A stretch of 22,022 bases of DNA from Haplomitrium mnioides (lineage: Eukaryota > Marchantiophyta > Haplomitriopsida > Calobryales). Position numbers and translations under genes: made by a program. Numbering within the stretch: the stretch's first letter is position 1; each line of letters starts with the position of its first letter. Below the pieces are notes generated by a model, which saw only the letters and a list, made by a program, of their open reading frames with translations, was not told where the DNA came from and ran no database searches. The stretch spans positions 1 through 22,022 of the forward strand of contig JBNGIS010008307.1 in the NCBI GenBank assembly GCA_049999725.1, given 5' to 3'. Positions 8,170 to 18,985 of the stretch are shown piece by piece.

Positions 8170-9113
8170 TCATTTCCCTGACATTATTCATCTTCTTGAA
8201 GAAGCGACCAAAATACTCCCCCTTCATTGGGCCGTACTATTCTACAATTTGGTGCAATGTGTCCTACTTGACCACAATTGTAACATGTTCGAGTTTCTAT
8301 TTAGTTAGCCATCCTCCTTTCATTAGTATGTTGTGGTCCTTCTTGTTGGTGATTTCGGTAATGAAATACTCTTCTTCTCATATTTCCCAACTCCATAGGC
8401 ATGGGGCCATAGTTTCCTCCAGCTTGCACAATTCCTAGTGTCTCTTCAACTCGTTGAGCAAATTGAATGGCTTCATTTACATCTTTTGGGTTGTGCATCA
8501 TAAAGTCTCCTCTAATCTTTCTCTTTAACCCTTGCAAAAATTTGTCAAGAGCCTCCGTTGGACTCATATCTTCAAATTGAACTTTCAAGCTTTAAAATTC
8601 CTCAATGTATCTTGTAGCACTTCCTTGTTGCTCCAACTCCCAAAGCATTGTTCTTGCAGTCAATATAGAATCGACCGCTTTAAAATTTTGGATCAACCCT
8701 TCTTTTAAGTTGCTTCACAAAAGTTGTTCTCCTCGTGTATTTTTCTGTCACTCCCAATCTTGTAGCCATTTGATGCATGCTCTGTTAAAAATGATCTTCC
8801 AAACAATCCTTTCTCCAAGTTCAAAGCATTTGGATAATATGATATATGAACCTCCATTCGATAAACCCATACTTCTATGATGCCAACTATGCAACTTCCT
8901 CCATAGAACTCTACTTTGCACGACTTGCTTATTTTTTGAAGTAGCGTCTCTCGACTTCCTTCTCCACTTTCTTGTTGTAGACGCACTTTCACCATTTCTA
9001 CTATCAACATGTTTGTTTGTTTGTTGTTGGCTTGCTATAAGAGCTACTTGAAGCTCTTCCAACTTTGCCATCATCCACACTCCTTCTTCAAGACTGCTAG
9101 AGTTAGCATCCAT
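8170..9113 (-). pseudogene. Gypsy gag with CCHC zinc knuckle
   Basis: The likely start is ATG at 9111-9113 (MDANSSSLEEG), about 640 bp inside the 5' LTR. The N-terminal half is shifted between two frames around 8705-9010 (VEFYGG, WVYRMEVHISYYP). The better half, 8301-8588, reads LDKFLQGLKRKIRGDFMMHNP and EAIQFAQRVEETLG, the typical end of the plant retrotransposon gag domain. After a single TAA (8301-8303) the same frame gives CYNCGQVGHIAPNC (8244-8285), a perfect CX2CX4HX4C zinc knuckle for RNA binding. Gag would form the virus-like particle. Frameshifts and stops make it non-functional. Confidence 0.85.
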
Positions 9114-9754
9114 GTTGTTCCGTCACAGTCTAGCCCTCTAAAACTTATCAAAAACAAATATGTACACATTCCAATTGTGAAGAACAGGTAAAATAAAAGG
9201 TTTAGTGGATGCTAACACCGCATTACAAAACCTCTCTCCAAACTTATGAACAAGAAAATCTCATTGCATTTGCTTAGACGTTACTTTAATAGAAATATGA
9301 CATTTGGAGTTGAACTCTTCTAGAGGAACCTTAGTTCAAATCTATTTTTCTTTCTACCACAAAATATAAATGAAACACTCCAATGTAACACATAGTTTAC
9401 TATAGGTAAGATAATAGGTTCTCTTGATTCCATCACAAAAACCATAAAGTCATTACTAAAGTTATACACTAGAAATTGATGAAAGAAATATTTGTCAATA
9501 TTAAACACACAAATGTTAAGAGGACTTAATAGAAGAATTCTGGGAGGTACAAATGCTCCTCTATTCATTGGCTATCATAACATCAAGTCAAATTTCTTAT
9601 CTTCATTTATAAAGGATGAGATATCCACTATCATTTATTCATGAAAACTTGATAATTTAACTCAAATGGAGTCAATGCAAAGTGGACATTCCACTACTCT
9701 GAAAAGGTCTTAAGTACTTCTCCAAAGAAAGGTAATCCACACTATTTAGAGAAG
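9114..9754 (-). other. Gypsy 5' leader between PBS and gag
   Basis: About 640 bp without conserved coding sequence; this is the untranslated leader expected between primer-binding site and gag. The only longer frame (9320-9568, -) has no recognisable features and an AT-driven composition. Confidence 0.6.
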
Positions 9755-9771
9755 ACCAAGCTCTGAAACCA
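9755..9771 (-). other. Primer-binding site (initiator tRNA-Met type)
   Basis: On the - strand TGGTTTCAGAGCTTGGT starts one base after the 5' LTR. Plant LTR elements primed by initiator tRNA-Met have TGGTATCAGAGC; only one of these twelve positions differs. This fixes the element's orientation and LTR border. Confidence 0.88.
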
Positions 9772-9772
9772 T

Positions 9773-10328
9773 TGTAGCACTACACACCCACATTACACAT
9801 ACAAGTTAGCATAAGAGAAGTGCACAAGAACTTCAAGAACCCACAAGGTAAGAGATGCCAAATAAGACACTCTCCCTTCTTTATAGACTTGATAGAAAAT
9901 ACTTTGCTTACATAGGTGGAGGACCCCTATTGGTTCCTTTTCTATGCTCTTCTAATTGGACCCCTCTTTTCTCTCTCACTCTGATTGGACCACCCTTTAC
10001 TTTTATTCTTCTTCTGCCACGTTTCTTTATCCTTAGAACCTTCCATCTCTCTTTAGTTCTCCTTTTGCCACGTGTCTTTATCTTTAAAACCTTCTCTTTA
10101 CTTTAACTCTCCGCTTGCCTTGTGTCCTTATCCTCTTTTAAAGTAGTCTATCTAGACTACTTCTTTCATTGTAATTTGTTGACTCTCTCTCCTCTTGCTA
10201 TATGTCCAACTCTCTATAATAGCAACCAATTTTTGCTACTCTAACTTAGTAATAGCTTTCTAGACATCGTTGACACTATATCTTACTTCATTTTTAGTTA
10301 TGGCTTACTAAAATTTATGACTGTTACA
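9773..10328 (-). repeat. 5' LTR of the gypsy element (556 bp)
   Basis: On the - strand it starts TGTAACAG and ends GTGCTACA. It has three units of the internal ~51-bp repeat. Of the G-box positions, only 10069-10074 is intact; the others read CACGTT (10018), CTTGTG (10119) and TATATG (10199). TATAAAG lies at 9885-9879, downstream of CCAAT boxes (ATTGG on + at 9929-9933 and two more to about 9990). Its promoter would drive the element's RNA on the - strand. Confidence 0.9.
9879..9885 (-). promoter_or_regulatory. TATA box of the gypsy 5' LTR promoter
   Basis: TATAAAG on the - strand is preserved in both LTRs (also at 4086-4092). It lies downstream of the CCAAT boxes and about 100 bp before the LTR end, so transcription would start near 9850. 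Confidence 0.5.
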
Positions 10329-10333
10329 CTCCC
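10329..10333. repeat. Right copy of the gypsy target-site duplication
   Basis: CTCCC here matches CTCCA at 3951-3955 at four of five positions. Five base pairs is the normal length for this class. Confidence 0.55.
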
Positions 10334-10349
10334 TCTCTTTACTCTCTTA

Positions 10350-11215
10350 GCTTTATTCTCAACAATTTTTTTTTAAAAACCACGAGCCTGATGTACTAGT
10401 CTTTCCTCCTCCAACATTTTATATGAAAGTTGTCAATAAGAAATATGCCTTGTTTTTTATGTATATTATTTTTTATTTAGTGTGCTAGATGCTTATCTAA
10501 AGAAGCTTGTCATTGGAAATCATTTTTGATCCTGAACTCCCATATCTGCTTTCTATTTATATTTGCCTACATTTCTAGTGAGGTATTGGCTACCATTAAA
10601 GATCATGCTCAATCTCTTTACTCTCGATAGTTTACTCCCAACAATTGATTTAAAACCCATGAGCCTCATGTACTCGTTTTTGCTCCTTCAATGTTTCCTA
10701 TGAAAGTTGATCATTAGAAATGTGCATTGTTTTTTATGTATCTAATTTTTTGTCTAGTAAAGTAGGTACTCACTCAATGAAGCATGTCATAGTGAATCAT
10801 AGTCAGTTTTTTGATCTCAAATTCCCATTCCTTCATGTTCATATTTGTCAGGACTCTTATTGAGCTCTCAACCAAAGTTATTCACCTTAAATTTTGTACA
10901 ATAATAATGAGGAAGAGATATTCCCAACAATTGATTTAAAACCTATGAGCCTCATGAACTCAGTTTTGCTCCTTCAGCATTTCTTATGAGAGTTGGTAAT
11001 TAGAAATGTGCATTTTTTTTACGTAACTAATTTTTTTTAGTGAAGTAGGTACCAACCCAATTAAGCATGCCATAAGGAATCATGGTCACTTTTCTGATCT
11101 TCAATTCCATTTCATTCATGTTCATATTTGCTTAGACTCTTTTTGAGCTCCCGACCAAACTTATTCATCTTAAAGATCGTATAGTAATAATGAGAAAGAG
11201 ATAGAGCTTTTTTCC
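10350..11215. repeat. Three tandem copies of a ~280-bp repeat
   Basis: Landmark CAACAATT occurs at 10360, 10639 and 10925, giving periods of 279 and 286 bp. Each copy repeats, in order, words such as AAAACC-ATGAGCCT-ATG, ATGAAAGTT, AGAAATGTGCATT, TTTTTATGTA, AAGCATGTCAT, TTTTGATC, CCCAT and TTCATATTTGC. Copies two and three are most alike and also share AATAATGAGGAAGAGATA near their ends. No frame is conserved across copies. The repeat starts almost directly at the gypsy border, but its left part was not found beyond the gypsy element. Confidence 0.85.
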
Positions 11216-12889
11216 ATCAAACTCTAAACTAGATCCCAAGTCAGTGAATAGTATCAGTAGAGAAATAGACAACCATCAAAATTATAGAGGAAGGAGCTAC
11301 TTGGAAACAACCAAATGAGCATAAGTTGTGCTTGACAAAGATTAGAATACCCATCCTCATATGCATTCTACATTTTCACCTCAATAAAAAACTCTTAAGA
11401 TGATCATTGGTTGTTGGTCAACTCAAAATGTATGTTAACCTTGATTGAAAGCTCAAAGATTACATTATGTATCTTCTCTCTACCCAACATCTTTACTTGA
11501 CGTGAATTTTCACTTTGAACCCTTTGATAGAGTGACTCAACTTCTAGTAGTTGTTATTCGGCTAGATAAGTTGTTGCTAGCCAACAACCAAAATAATGTA
11601 ATATTTCAAAATGACTTTAATATGTAGGAGCATGAGGAGAAGGTGGAGTTTACCTTTGTTTCTTATTGCTTTTAGAGAAGAAGCAAGTTGGTCTTGTTAA
11701 ACTTTTCTCACTCTTCATCATGATTCAACACCACAACAATCACAACACTGTCTCTACTGATTGTTGCAAAAAATGATGTTGATTTGATCTTGATTCAACC
11801 CCTCAACAATCACAACTCCATATGCACTAGCTATTACCAAAGCTTCAAGGTTGACAACGTCATCTTCTTTGTATATCATTGTCTTCTTCAAAAAAGCCGA
11901 TAAGAAAAAAAAAATCAAAAAATGAGTTCTAAGCCTTTCAATACCATGCCTTGCTATTGTCTTATTATCTCTGCTCAAAATGCATGGTTATGCATCTTGA
12001 AAAGTAACTGGCTTTTGTTGTCTACAATATCTCTACATCGATAGCACAAGTCTTTTGATTATGCTTTTCTCCTACCTTCTCTTAGCACAAGCCAAAAAAC
12101 ATTGACCTATTGCCAAAGCTATTGATTGACTCTCACAAACAAATTTGGCAATTAAAATGGATTAATCACAACTTGAAATGAAGGTGTATCAATACTATAG
12201 TTTCTCTAGTGTGAGAGGCTGAGAAAGAAATTAGATCTCAAAAATTGTGATATATAAGCTCTTCCAACTTTCTTGACGCAAAGAATGCTTTCAAAAAAGT
12301 GAAACATAGGCTTAAAATCTTCTCAATATAGAGCATGTTTATATGACATGAAGGCTAAAAATATGCTTGATTGAAAGAGATTTGCAAGTCGTCAAATGAA
12401 CGAATGAAGAATGGTGTTGGAGGCGACAAGACATGAAGCAAAACTAAGAAGAAGCTCATCAAAGTTTTGAAAGGCTATGATACTCAAACCTACAAAGCTC
12501 AACAAAAGCAAAGTAGCAAAGAATGTTTGTGAATCCTGCAAAAATAAAACACAAAGCCCAATGATGAAGTCAAATAATGCTTGCATTCCACCAAAAAAAG
12601 GCAAAAATTTAATGATAAAGTGTTAAAAATGTCTTACAAATGCTCAATAGAAGTTGATGAGGAAATATACTTCAACAAAAGATAGAAGAAAGCAATAGAA
12701 ATAGAAGTAGAGGCTTATTGAAGAAATGCTAAAACCTCCAATACTTAATGAAAATAGAGGCAACAAAAAATATGAAAAAAGAGTTTAATGAAGAAATATG
12801 CTTCAGCAAAATATGAGGACATGAGTAGAAAAATAAGGCATACATTGTGGAAGAAATGCTTCAACCTAAAATGCTCAATAATGGCAAAG
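11216..12889. other. No recognised gene; low-complexity AT-rich stretch
   Basis: Only short frames (at most about 80 codons) are present and none resembles a known family. From about 12400 it is purine-rich on the + strand, with words GAAGAAATG, CTTCAAC and AATAGAAG recurring at 12650-12890, which looks like decayed repeat sequence related to the block at 12890-14340. The 70-bp duplication at 11721-11816 lies here. Confidence 0.4.
11721..11816. repeat. Direct repeat of a 26-bp word, 70 bp apart
   Basis: TGATTCAACACCACAACAAT at 11721 and TGATTCAACCCCTCAACAAT at 11791, each followed by CACAAC. Three mismatches in 26 bases. Origin unknown. Confidence 0.6.
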
Positions 12890-13915
12890 GTAAAAAAAAT
12901 GTGTAATTCAAAATGTTGATGACCCAAGGCTGCATATAAAAAAATATGTGCCATGTGAAAAAGAAAGGAAGAAGAGATCAATGAAGGCTAGCAAATCAAA
13001 GAAGAAGCTCTATTAAGTTGAAGAATAGAATATAGAAGAAAGAAGCTGAAAATGATAGCTCTAATTTTATTTTATTCTTAAAACTTTGGCACATATAGGA
13101 AATCTTCTATCGAAGGAAAGATTTATATAGCTAAAATAGAGATCTAGTGCCTATTTAACAAGATATTAGAGCTCTGCAGGTGGGTTCAGCCACTACAATT
13201 TGGTTTAATGTTTGCATTTGATTTGTAGAGCTCATCACATCAAATTTCTTGAGCTTATATTTTGGTTTGATCTAAGCATTCCACATTATGCTACTTTCAT
13301 TCATCTTGCATAGAAGCATATTTTGACTCCTTTCCATGTAGACTAGAGCTCTTTCAAATCAAGCATATTGTTTTTGATCTTTTTTTTCAATTATTATTTT
13401 TAGCATCAATAAATGTGAAATTAAAAATACTTGACATCTAGGGTTACATATTTGCGCATCAAAATTGTTGTTGAAGAAAGTCTATGCCATGCAAAAAACA
13501 AAGAAGAAGAAATTGATGAAGTTCAGTCAAGTTGAAGAATGGAATATAGAAGAAAGCAATAGAAAACAAAAGGTTTTATTAAAACAAATGTTGGCACATG
13601 TGAGAAGCCTTAAGTAAAAAGAAGCTTTATATCTAATAAATCATTATATCTCTCAAATAGAGATTTGGTACCTCTTTGACAACATGTTAGGGCAACACAT
13701 CTAGGTTAAGCCATCACATTTTGGTTCATTGTCCGCATTCAACTTTTGGAGCTCATCACATTCAATTTCTTGAGCTCATCTTTTGGTGTGACCTAAGTAT
13801 TTTGGATTGTGTTGCTTTCATTCATCTTACATAGAAGCATATTTTGGCTCTTTCTTCCCACACAAGTTTACATGGCTCTTTAAAATCAAGCATATTTGTT
13901 TTTTCAACATTTTTC
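12890..13915. repeat. Tandem duplication with ~515-535 bp period
   Basis: GTTGAAGAAT-(A/G)-GAATATAGAAGAAAG occurs at 13017 and 13531. The following order is kept in both: TTGGCACATRT, ATAGAGATYTRGT, TTGGTTYA, GAGCTCATCACAT, TTTCTTGAGCT, TTTCATTCATCTT, CATAGAAGCATATTTT and CTCTTT-AAATCAAGCATAT. Upstream, TGCCATG at 12949 and 13485 extends the match. Many substitutions and indels separate the copies. No conserved frame. Confidence 0.8.
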
Positions 13916-14340
13916 TTTCAGCCTCTCTATTTCAATTCCTTTTTCCTAGAGAGGTTCAAATAGCTCTTTAAAATTGAGCATATATGTTTTGTGACTCTTT
14001 CTTTAGCCGCTTCATTCTTCATTGCATTTTGTTCCTTCTTCTTGCAAAGACTTTCATAGCTCTTTTAAATTCTTTCTATACATGTTTGCAAAGCTCTTTT
14101 TCAAGCATTGTGGTTTAAAATTTGATTTATTCATTGATCTTCTACACTCATGTTTACCAATAGAGTATTTCTTCCTTATTGAGTTTCATATCTCTTGCTT
14201 TTGTTTTTGCAAGGTTTGCAAAAAATTGGCTCCTTTCTTCTCAACTAGCCTCAAGCAACAAAGGCTCTCTTCTTGATTGAGATTCATATCTCTTGCTTTT
14301 CTTTTTCACAAGATACAAGCTCATAGAAAATTGGCTCTTT
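13870..14340. repeat. Decayed short repeats with GCTCTTTAAAATCAAGCATAT
   Basis: GCTCTTT followed by A/T-rich sequence and CAAGCAT or GAGCAT recurs at about 13350, 13874, 13961, 14057 and 14092. A further pair, ATTGAG-T/A-TTCATATCTCTTGC, at 14178 and 14276 is followed in both by AAAATTGGCTC. The block seems to be a continued, shorter-period extension of the preceding duplication. Confidence 0.6.
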
Positions 14341-17300
14341 CTTTGAGTGTTAAGTCCTATGAATACAGTTTATGATAAAATCTATGTGCACAATTTGGAG
14401 GCAAGTTAATTGACGTCATCATAAAAAACAACAATAGTAGGTGAAAGGAGGCTACACGTCATGCTTTTCTCAACTATCTTTCTTTCTTTGATTGATCTCT
14501 TTTTTCATGGCTCTTTTCCACCCATACAAAGACAAATACAAAATTTTCATGACGCTTTGCTAATGATAAGCCTGACCATCATGAAGTTGTCTATCTTTCC
14601 CAATATCTAATTGCAATATCTATTTCGTCACCCATTTTGCATTCTTCCAATTCAATCACTCATCTTTGCCCAATGAATTCTAATAGCAGACAACCTGAAA
14701 GGATTGAGAGCGTGAAGGATAGTGGCCAAAAAAAGCATTAAAAGGCATTGAATGATTTTTTTAAGAAGATCGATTTCAATCCCAATCCTCTTTGTTATAC
14801 TTGTCTTGCTATGATTTGTGAGGGAAATTGATAAATTAGCAACTAGTCACATGTCTACTAGCTTATTTTCAACTGAATTTCGTTTTACATTTCTAACTTC
14901 ACTGATTCAAACATCTAAAAACTTTTAAATAAAGATGTTTAATTAATTATAGATCTAAAATTAATTAAATCTCAAATTACTTTCTTAACCAAAATGTAGC
15001 TTGTAACTTCTATATTTCTCCATAAATGATCAAATATGAGCTTGAATATTTTTTGTTCAAATTGACTACTTTTTGAAACTTAATTATCTTGGTTTGATAT
15101 AATTTCATATCAATTCATAGTGAACCTAACTAAGACTATTGATAAATAAACTCTAAAGAAAATATAGAAAAACTCTTGACTATACTTGATCAATTGTGAT
15201 CTTTTGGTAGTCTAATCAATGGAGATTTTTTGTTTGTGATACTGCTTAATGTTCTCAAGCAACCTTCTAGCTATTTGATCCTAATATTCAATATGATTCT
15301 ATGCATAAATGCAAACTACTTTGCATTGATGAAGATCTTATATACATAAGCTTTCTTTCCTCTATTATTGTTGTTTTTGTTGATGAATTTTCTTACTTAC
15401 CTCTAAACTATACTTGTAGATATTATCATAAAATTTGTATCTATAACGTAACATAGTTCTTCTGTGCTTGGCCATTCTTTTGGGATGTTTGTGAAGAGGA
15501 ATCAATGATCTCAGAGGATTGTAAGATTTGAAAGAATACAATGTGGGTGATTTATCATAAGTGTTAATAATTAAAAGGATTGCATTAAAAGAAGAATTGA
15601 TACTTCAATATAGTCAGGTCTATTATTGACAAAGTGCACTAAGATTTCTTTTTTTGTGTTTGTTTGTATATGGTTTGGGGTTTTGCCTTAGAAAAAGAGA
15701 TCAACACATAAAATAAAGATCTAGTTATTCAAATTTGTGAGTCTATTTATCAATAGTTGACTGAAAGCTAGTTCGTAAAGAAGTGACCAACATTTAAAAA
15801 AATTGTGTCAAACTTCTCTCAATCAACTGTTTATGTTGTATGCAAACTTTACATAAAGTCATGTCTTGTGAGTACTTATTAGATTTTTGGCTTGTGTATA
15901 CCCATTGTGCGCTATTAATTGGATTAGACTATTTATAAGTTGTCTCAAATTGCTCCATGGAATTGGGTTACTTTAGCTAGTCTCTATATGTGAGCCAAAG
16001 TAGTTAGATGACTTGGTATAATTCTAATTACAAGTTGCATGTTGGAAGCTCTTTGTGACTTAGTTCTAAATATGTCAACACAAGTTGTTGGAAATTATGA
16101 AATTTGACATTCTACTTCTTAGTTTTAGAGAAGATTGAAGAAAGATGTATATATTGATCTATTATTTTGCAATCTTGAATAATGAAGTACTTTTGTGAGT
16201 GAATATGATTGTTTGCTGAGTTGCAAGATTGTAAGAGTCAATGGTGCTTTGTAGGTAGTACCAATAGATTATGTTATTAGAAGAGTATAAGTTCAACTTC
16301 TTGAGTATTTCTCCCCTTTTAAGTATATCTCCCTATATTGGATAGATTTGTATTAGCCTCATAGCTAGATTTCCTTTAGAGTAGAAGAATTTTGTCAATT
16401 TTTGCATATATGTAGCAACATGCATGCCAAAAAACACATAGTTTATCCCTCTTTCTGTGTGTTTTTACACATAGAAGCAACATTTTATGTCAAGTGAAGC
16501 AATCTTTCTAACCAAAACCTCTTACTTTAGCTAATCAAACATTTCTCTTCCGAAATTGGATTTTATGTGGCAATTTTGACTTCTAGACAAACTTCTACAA
16601 TCACATTAGAAATGATGTGACTATTCTTAGATGACTTGAGATCTCAAACAACATCCGAATTTTTTTTATCAAAGTTTGTCCAACATTGTTTTCAAACTTG
16701 AAATTAGACAGTTAGTAGGATGACTATTCTTTCCAAATTATTGACTTTTTTTGATATATGACAATTTTGCTGGCATCACCAATAACTTTTCTCTGCTAAA
16801 TGACAAATGTTTGCTTCCAATACAATGTCGTTTGATGTTGTTTTCTATGGGGAAGCTTGATTGTCACTCTGCAATTTAACTTGATCTTGAAATGTTCTTT
16901 TTGACTCTGATACGCCTTCCGATTCCGGCTCACAAACTTTTGACCTCAATTTTCACATGTACTTCAACAATGTCTTTCTTCTTGATATACATCATTTTTC
17001 AACTCTTTTAATAACTCATTTTCTTCACTTTAGAACCTTCAATCTTTCTAAACTAGAGTTCAATCTAATCATTTTGAATCCAACAATTATGCATGTTCTT
17101 TAGCCTTATGTGACTCTCAAAGAGTTTGCTTCTCCCTTTAAAATGTGGGCTTGGAGCAGATATGTCTCATACTTCTTCAAAGAATAACTTATTGATCTTT
17201 TCCTCACATGAATTTCTCCTTCTTCTTTCTCTCAACAAGGTTTTGAATTGCAAACTAGACTAGAAATCTAAACCTTGAGCGATTGCCTTGAACGTACCTT

Positions 17301-18016
17301 CAAACTCTAGCCTATGAAATAAATCTTAACTACAATTTTTTTTCAATCCGTAAAGCCAAATTCAAACACACAATTCTAGCTCTTATGCCTATTTAACAAG
17401 AGCCCGTCAATCGTCCCTTATCCACAACCCAATCAAGTAGGCCTTACAATCAATTTGAGCATGCATCTACTTTGATCGACACCCTAAATGGGTTAATTCT
17501 CTACTCTAAAGCACGATGGAGTGTCCTTCCAAAATCTATTTGGTAGAAGAACAATCAATCATGATAGAGATAACTTGCATCTAGAATTAGATTAAGTCTT
17601 TCTTCATGTTAGCAAATCACGAAACACAACCAACAAATTATCCACTTATAGATCATCATCTTTAATTTTTTTATTGAAACCAAATCTTGGACTAAATGCA
17701 AAAGACATTGCGAGTCATAAAGCTCTTTAAAATGAAGATTTTGTTAAAAGTAGCAAGCTTCAATTTCAAGTATTGAGAAAACTTGTGCAAATTGTAATTG
17801 GTTCAAACCCAATATCTGAAATGACACAATTGTTCTTACATTAATCTAATCTACAAACTATTAATAAGTTTTTAGTCTCTACTTCTACCAACTTTAGAGT
17901 GGGTTGGTTGATATATAATTTCCAAGCCACTCAAAAAATCTTTGATGTGAGCAACTTCATTGTTGCTTCCTTCTCTCGAGCTTCTTCGTAAATTGCCAAT
18001 TTGCCATGAGCCTGGT
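14341..18016. other. Long AT-rich stretch with no recognised gene
   Basis: I read both strands for retroelement, transposase and plant gene motifs and found none I can defend. There are no long open frames until about 17870. The - strand between about 16700 and 17870 has a lysine/glutamate-rich, stop-interrupted composition that may be a further decayed part of the coiled-coil remnant at 18017-18575. No tRNA or rRNA seen. Confidence 0.4.
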
Positions 18017-18575
18017 CTACTTCCTATTGGCCTCCGAAATATCAAACACAAGCCTCTGCATACCCACATCCATGCAATCTAATGTTTCAGCTCTTACTTC
18101 TTGAACTTTAATCCACATTTGTTTTAAACTTGAGGTCTCATAGATAGCATGTAGAAAGTCTTCTAATTTGTTTTTCTTAATTTGATTTAAAGATTGTTCT
18201 TGCCATTCATACAACTTGGTATGCAATGCTTTGCTTTTTTGCATTTCATCTTCCTTTGTCTTATAGAGAGTTTGGTAGATTTGAACCTACTCTAACTCTC
18301 TCTTTCTTGCAACTTCTTGCAAATCTTCCAACTCCTTCACTCTTTCAGATTTGAGACCCATCCAATCTATGCAATCTACTTTTGGTCCACTACTTTCCAA
18401 GTGCACTCTTGCTCCACCTTATATCAAATCATTACTCTAGCCACTTTCTCTTGCTTGACCCTCAAAGCGACTTCTATTCTGGCCAGCAAAGTGTTGGCAC
18501 TCTCAATCTTACTCTTGTAAATAAGCAACTCTACTAGTTGAGCTATGAGCTTATCTCGCTCATCTAGTCTTTAAC
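18017..18575 (-). pseudogene. Remnant of an unrecognised coiled-coil-like protein
   Basis: Reading from 18575 leftwards gives LDERDKLIAQLVELL, IESANTLLARIEVALRVKQ and a stop, then, after a frameshift near 18375, GLKSERVKELEDLQEVARKR, a stop at about 18285, and an open frame 18244-18017: KTKEDEMQKSKALHTKLYEW, QIKKNKLEDFLHAIYE and KVQEVRAETL. The pieces are rich in E, K, L and Q with leucines spaced in heptad fashion, and follow one another in near-continuous order, so they look like one gene and not chance frames. I do not recognise the family. It ends in a stop (18017-18019), after which TRLMANWQFTKKLER continues in frame. The CACTA-like end begins 14 bp upstream of the first recognised codon, suggesting that an insertion cut the gene. 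Confidence 0.5.
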
Positions 18576-18588
18576 TAAATGAATTTTT

Positions 18589-18985
18589 CACTAGAAGAAA
18601 ACAATGTCCTATTTTACCTAGCATCTAGTGACACATTGATCTAAATAACCACAAATGAAGATGACATAAGAAAAATGGTGGAGAAATGATTTTCTGAAAT
18701 GATCGACTACCCAAAACAACTATTTTATTGTTTTTGGTCATTTCAACTATTTGACCAAAATGACACAAATTAGACAAGGAAGTCATTTTGGACAAAAAAA
18801 TGACTACAAAGAAGATTACTAAGATATATCATCATTCTCCATGTTAGTTATTTTTATCAATAGTGACAAATGACTAAAACTCTTTCGCATAACTAAGATA
18901 TATCATTGTTTCCCTATGTTAGTCATTTTATTTGTCATTTTTGTCAACAACAACAAATGGCTAGACTTTTTTTGTTACCCGCAAC
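18589..18985 (+). mobile_element. CACTA-like DNA transposon end with subterminal repeats
   Basis: CACTAGAAGAAAAC at 18589-18602 differs at one base from CACTACAAGAAAA, the terminal inverted repeat typical of plant CACTA (En/Spm) elements. Within the next 400 bp the word AAATGAC(T) or its complement occurs about nine times in both orientations, as subterminal transposase-binding repeats do. There is a hairpin TTTTGGTCA/TGACCAAAA (18732-18760) and a 74-bp direct repeat starting ACTAAGATATATCAT at 18818 and 18892. By its orientation the element extends to the right; I found no opposite end, and no transposase. Confidence 0.45.

Larger units (their letters stand above)
3956..10328 (-). mobile_element. 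Chromodomain-bearing Ty3/gypsy LTR retrotransposon, complete but inactivated
   Basis: A 6.4-kb element in - orientation with all expected landmarks: two LTRs starting TGTA and ending TACA, a PBS matching initiator tRNA-Met, a polypurine tract, and gag, protease, reverse transcriptase, RNase H, integrase and a C-terminal chromodomain in the order of Ty3/gypsy chromoviruses. The flanks are CTCCA (3951-3955) and CTCCC (10329-10333), a 5-bp target duplication with one change. The LTRs differ at roughly one base in ten by eye, so the insertion is old. Many stops, frameshifts and active-site changes show it cannot move on its own. I cannot assign the clade (Tekay, Reina, CRM or other) without a tree. 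Confidence 0.93.

Noticed and set aside
8605-9191. Open frames on the + strand opposite gag
   Set aside because: They are antisense shadows of the gag region; only the - strand shows retrotransposon motifs.
12392-12981. Two hydrophobic frames (70 and 78 codons) on the - strand that look like membrane proteins
   Set aside because: The + strand is A/G-rich here, so the complement encodes F, L, I and S by composition. There is no supporting motif or splice structure.
16230-16275. Primer-binding-like sequence GTAGTACCAATAG after an LTR-like tail
   Set aside because: It does not match the 3' end of any tRNA primer I know well enough, and no gag or pol follows.
16086-16420. Possible solo copia LTR starting TGTTGGAAATTATG and ending GCAACA
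   Set aside because: The ends look right, but flanking bases show no target duplication, there is no second copy in the window, and TGTTG/CAACA pairs are frequent in this composition.
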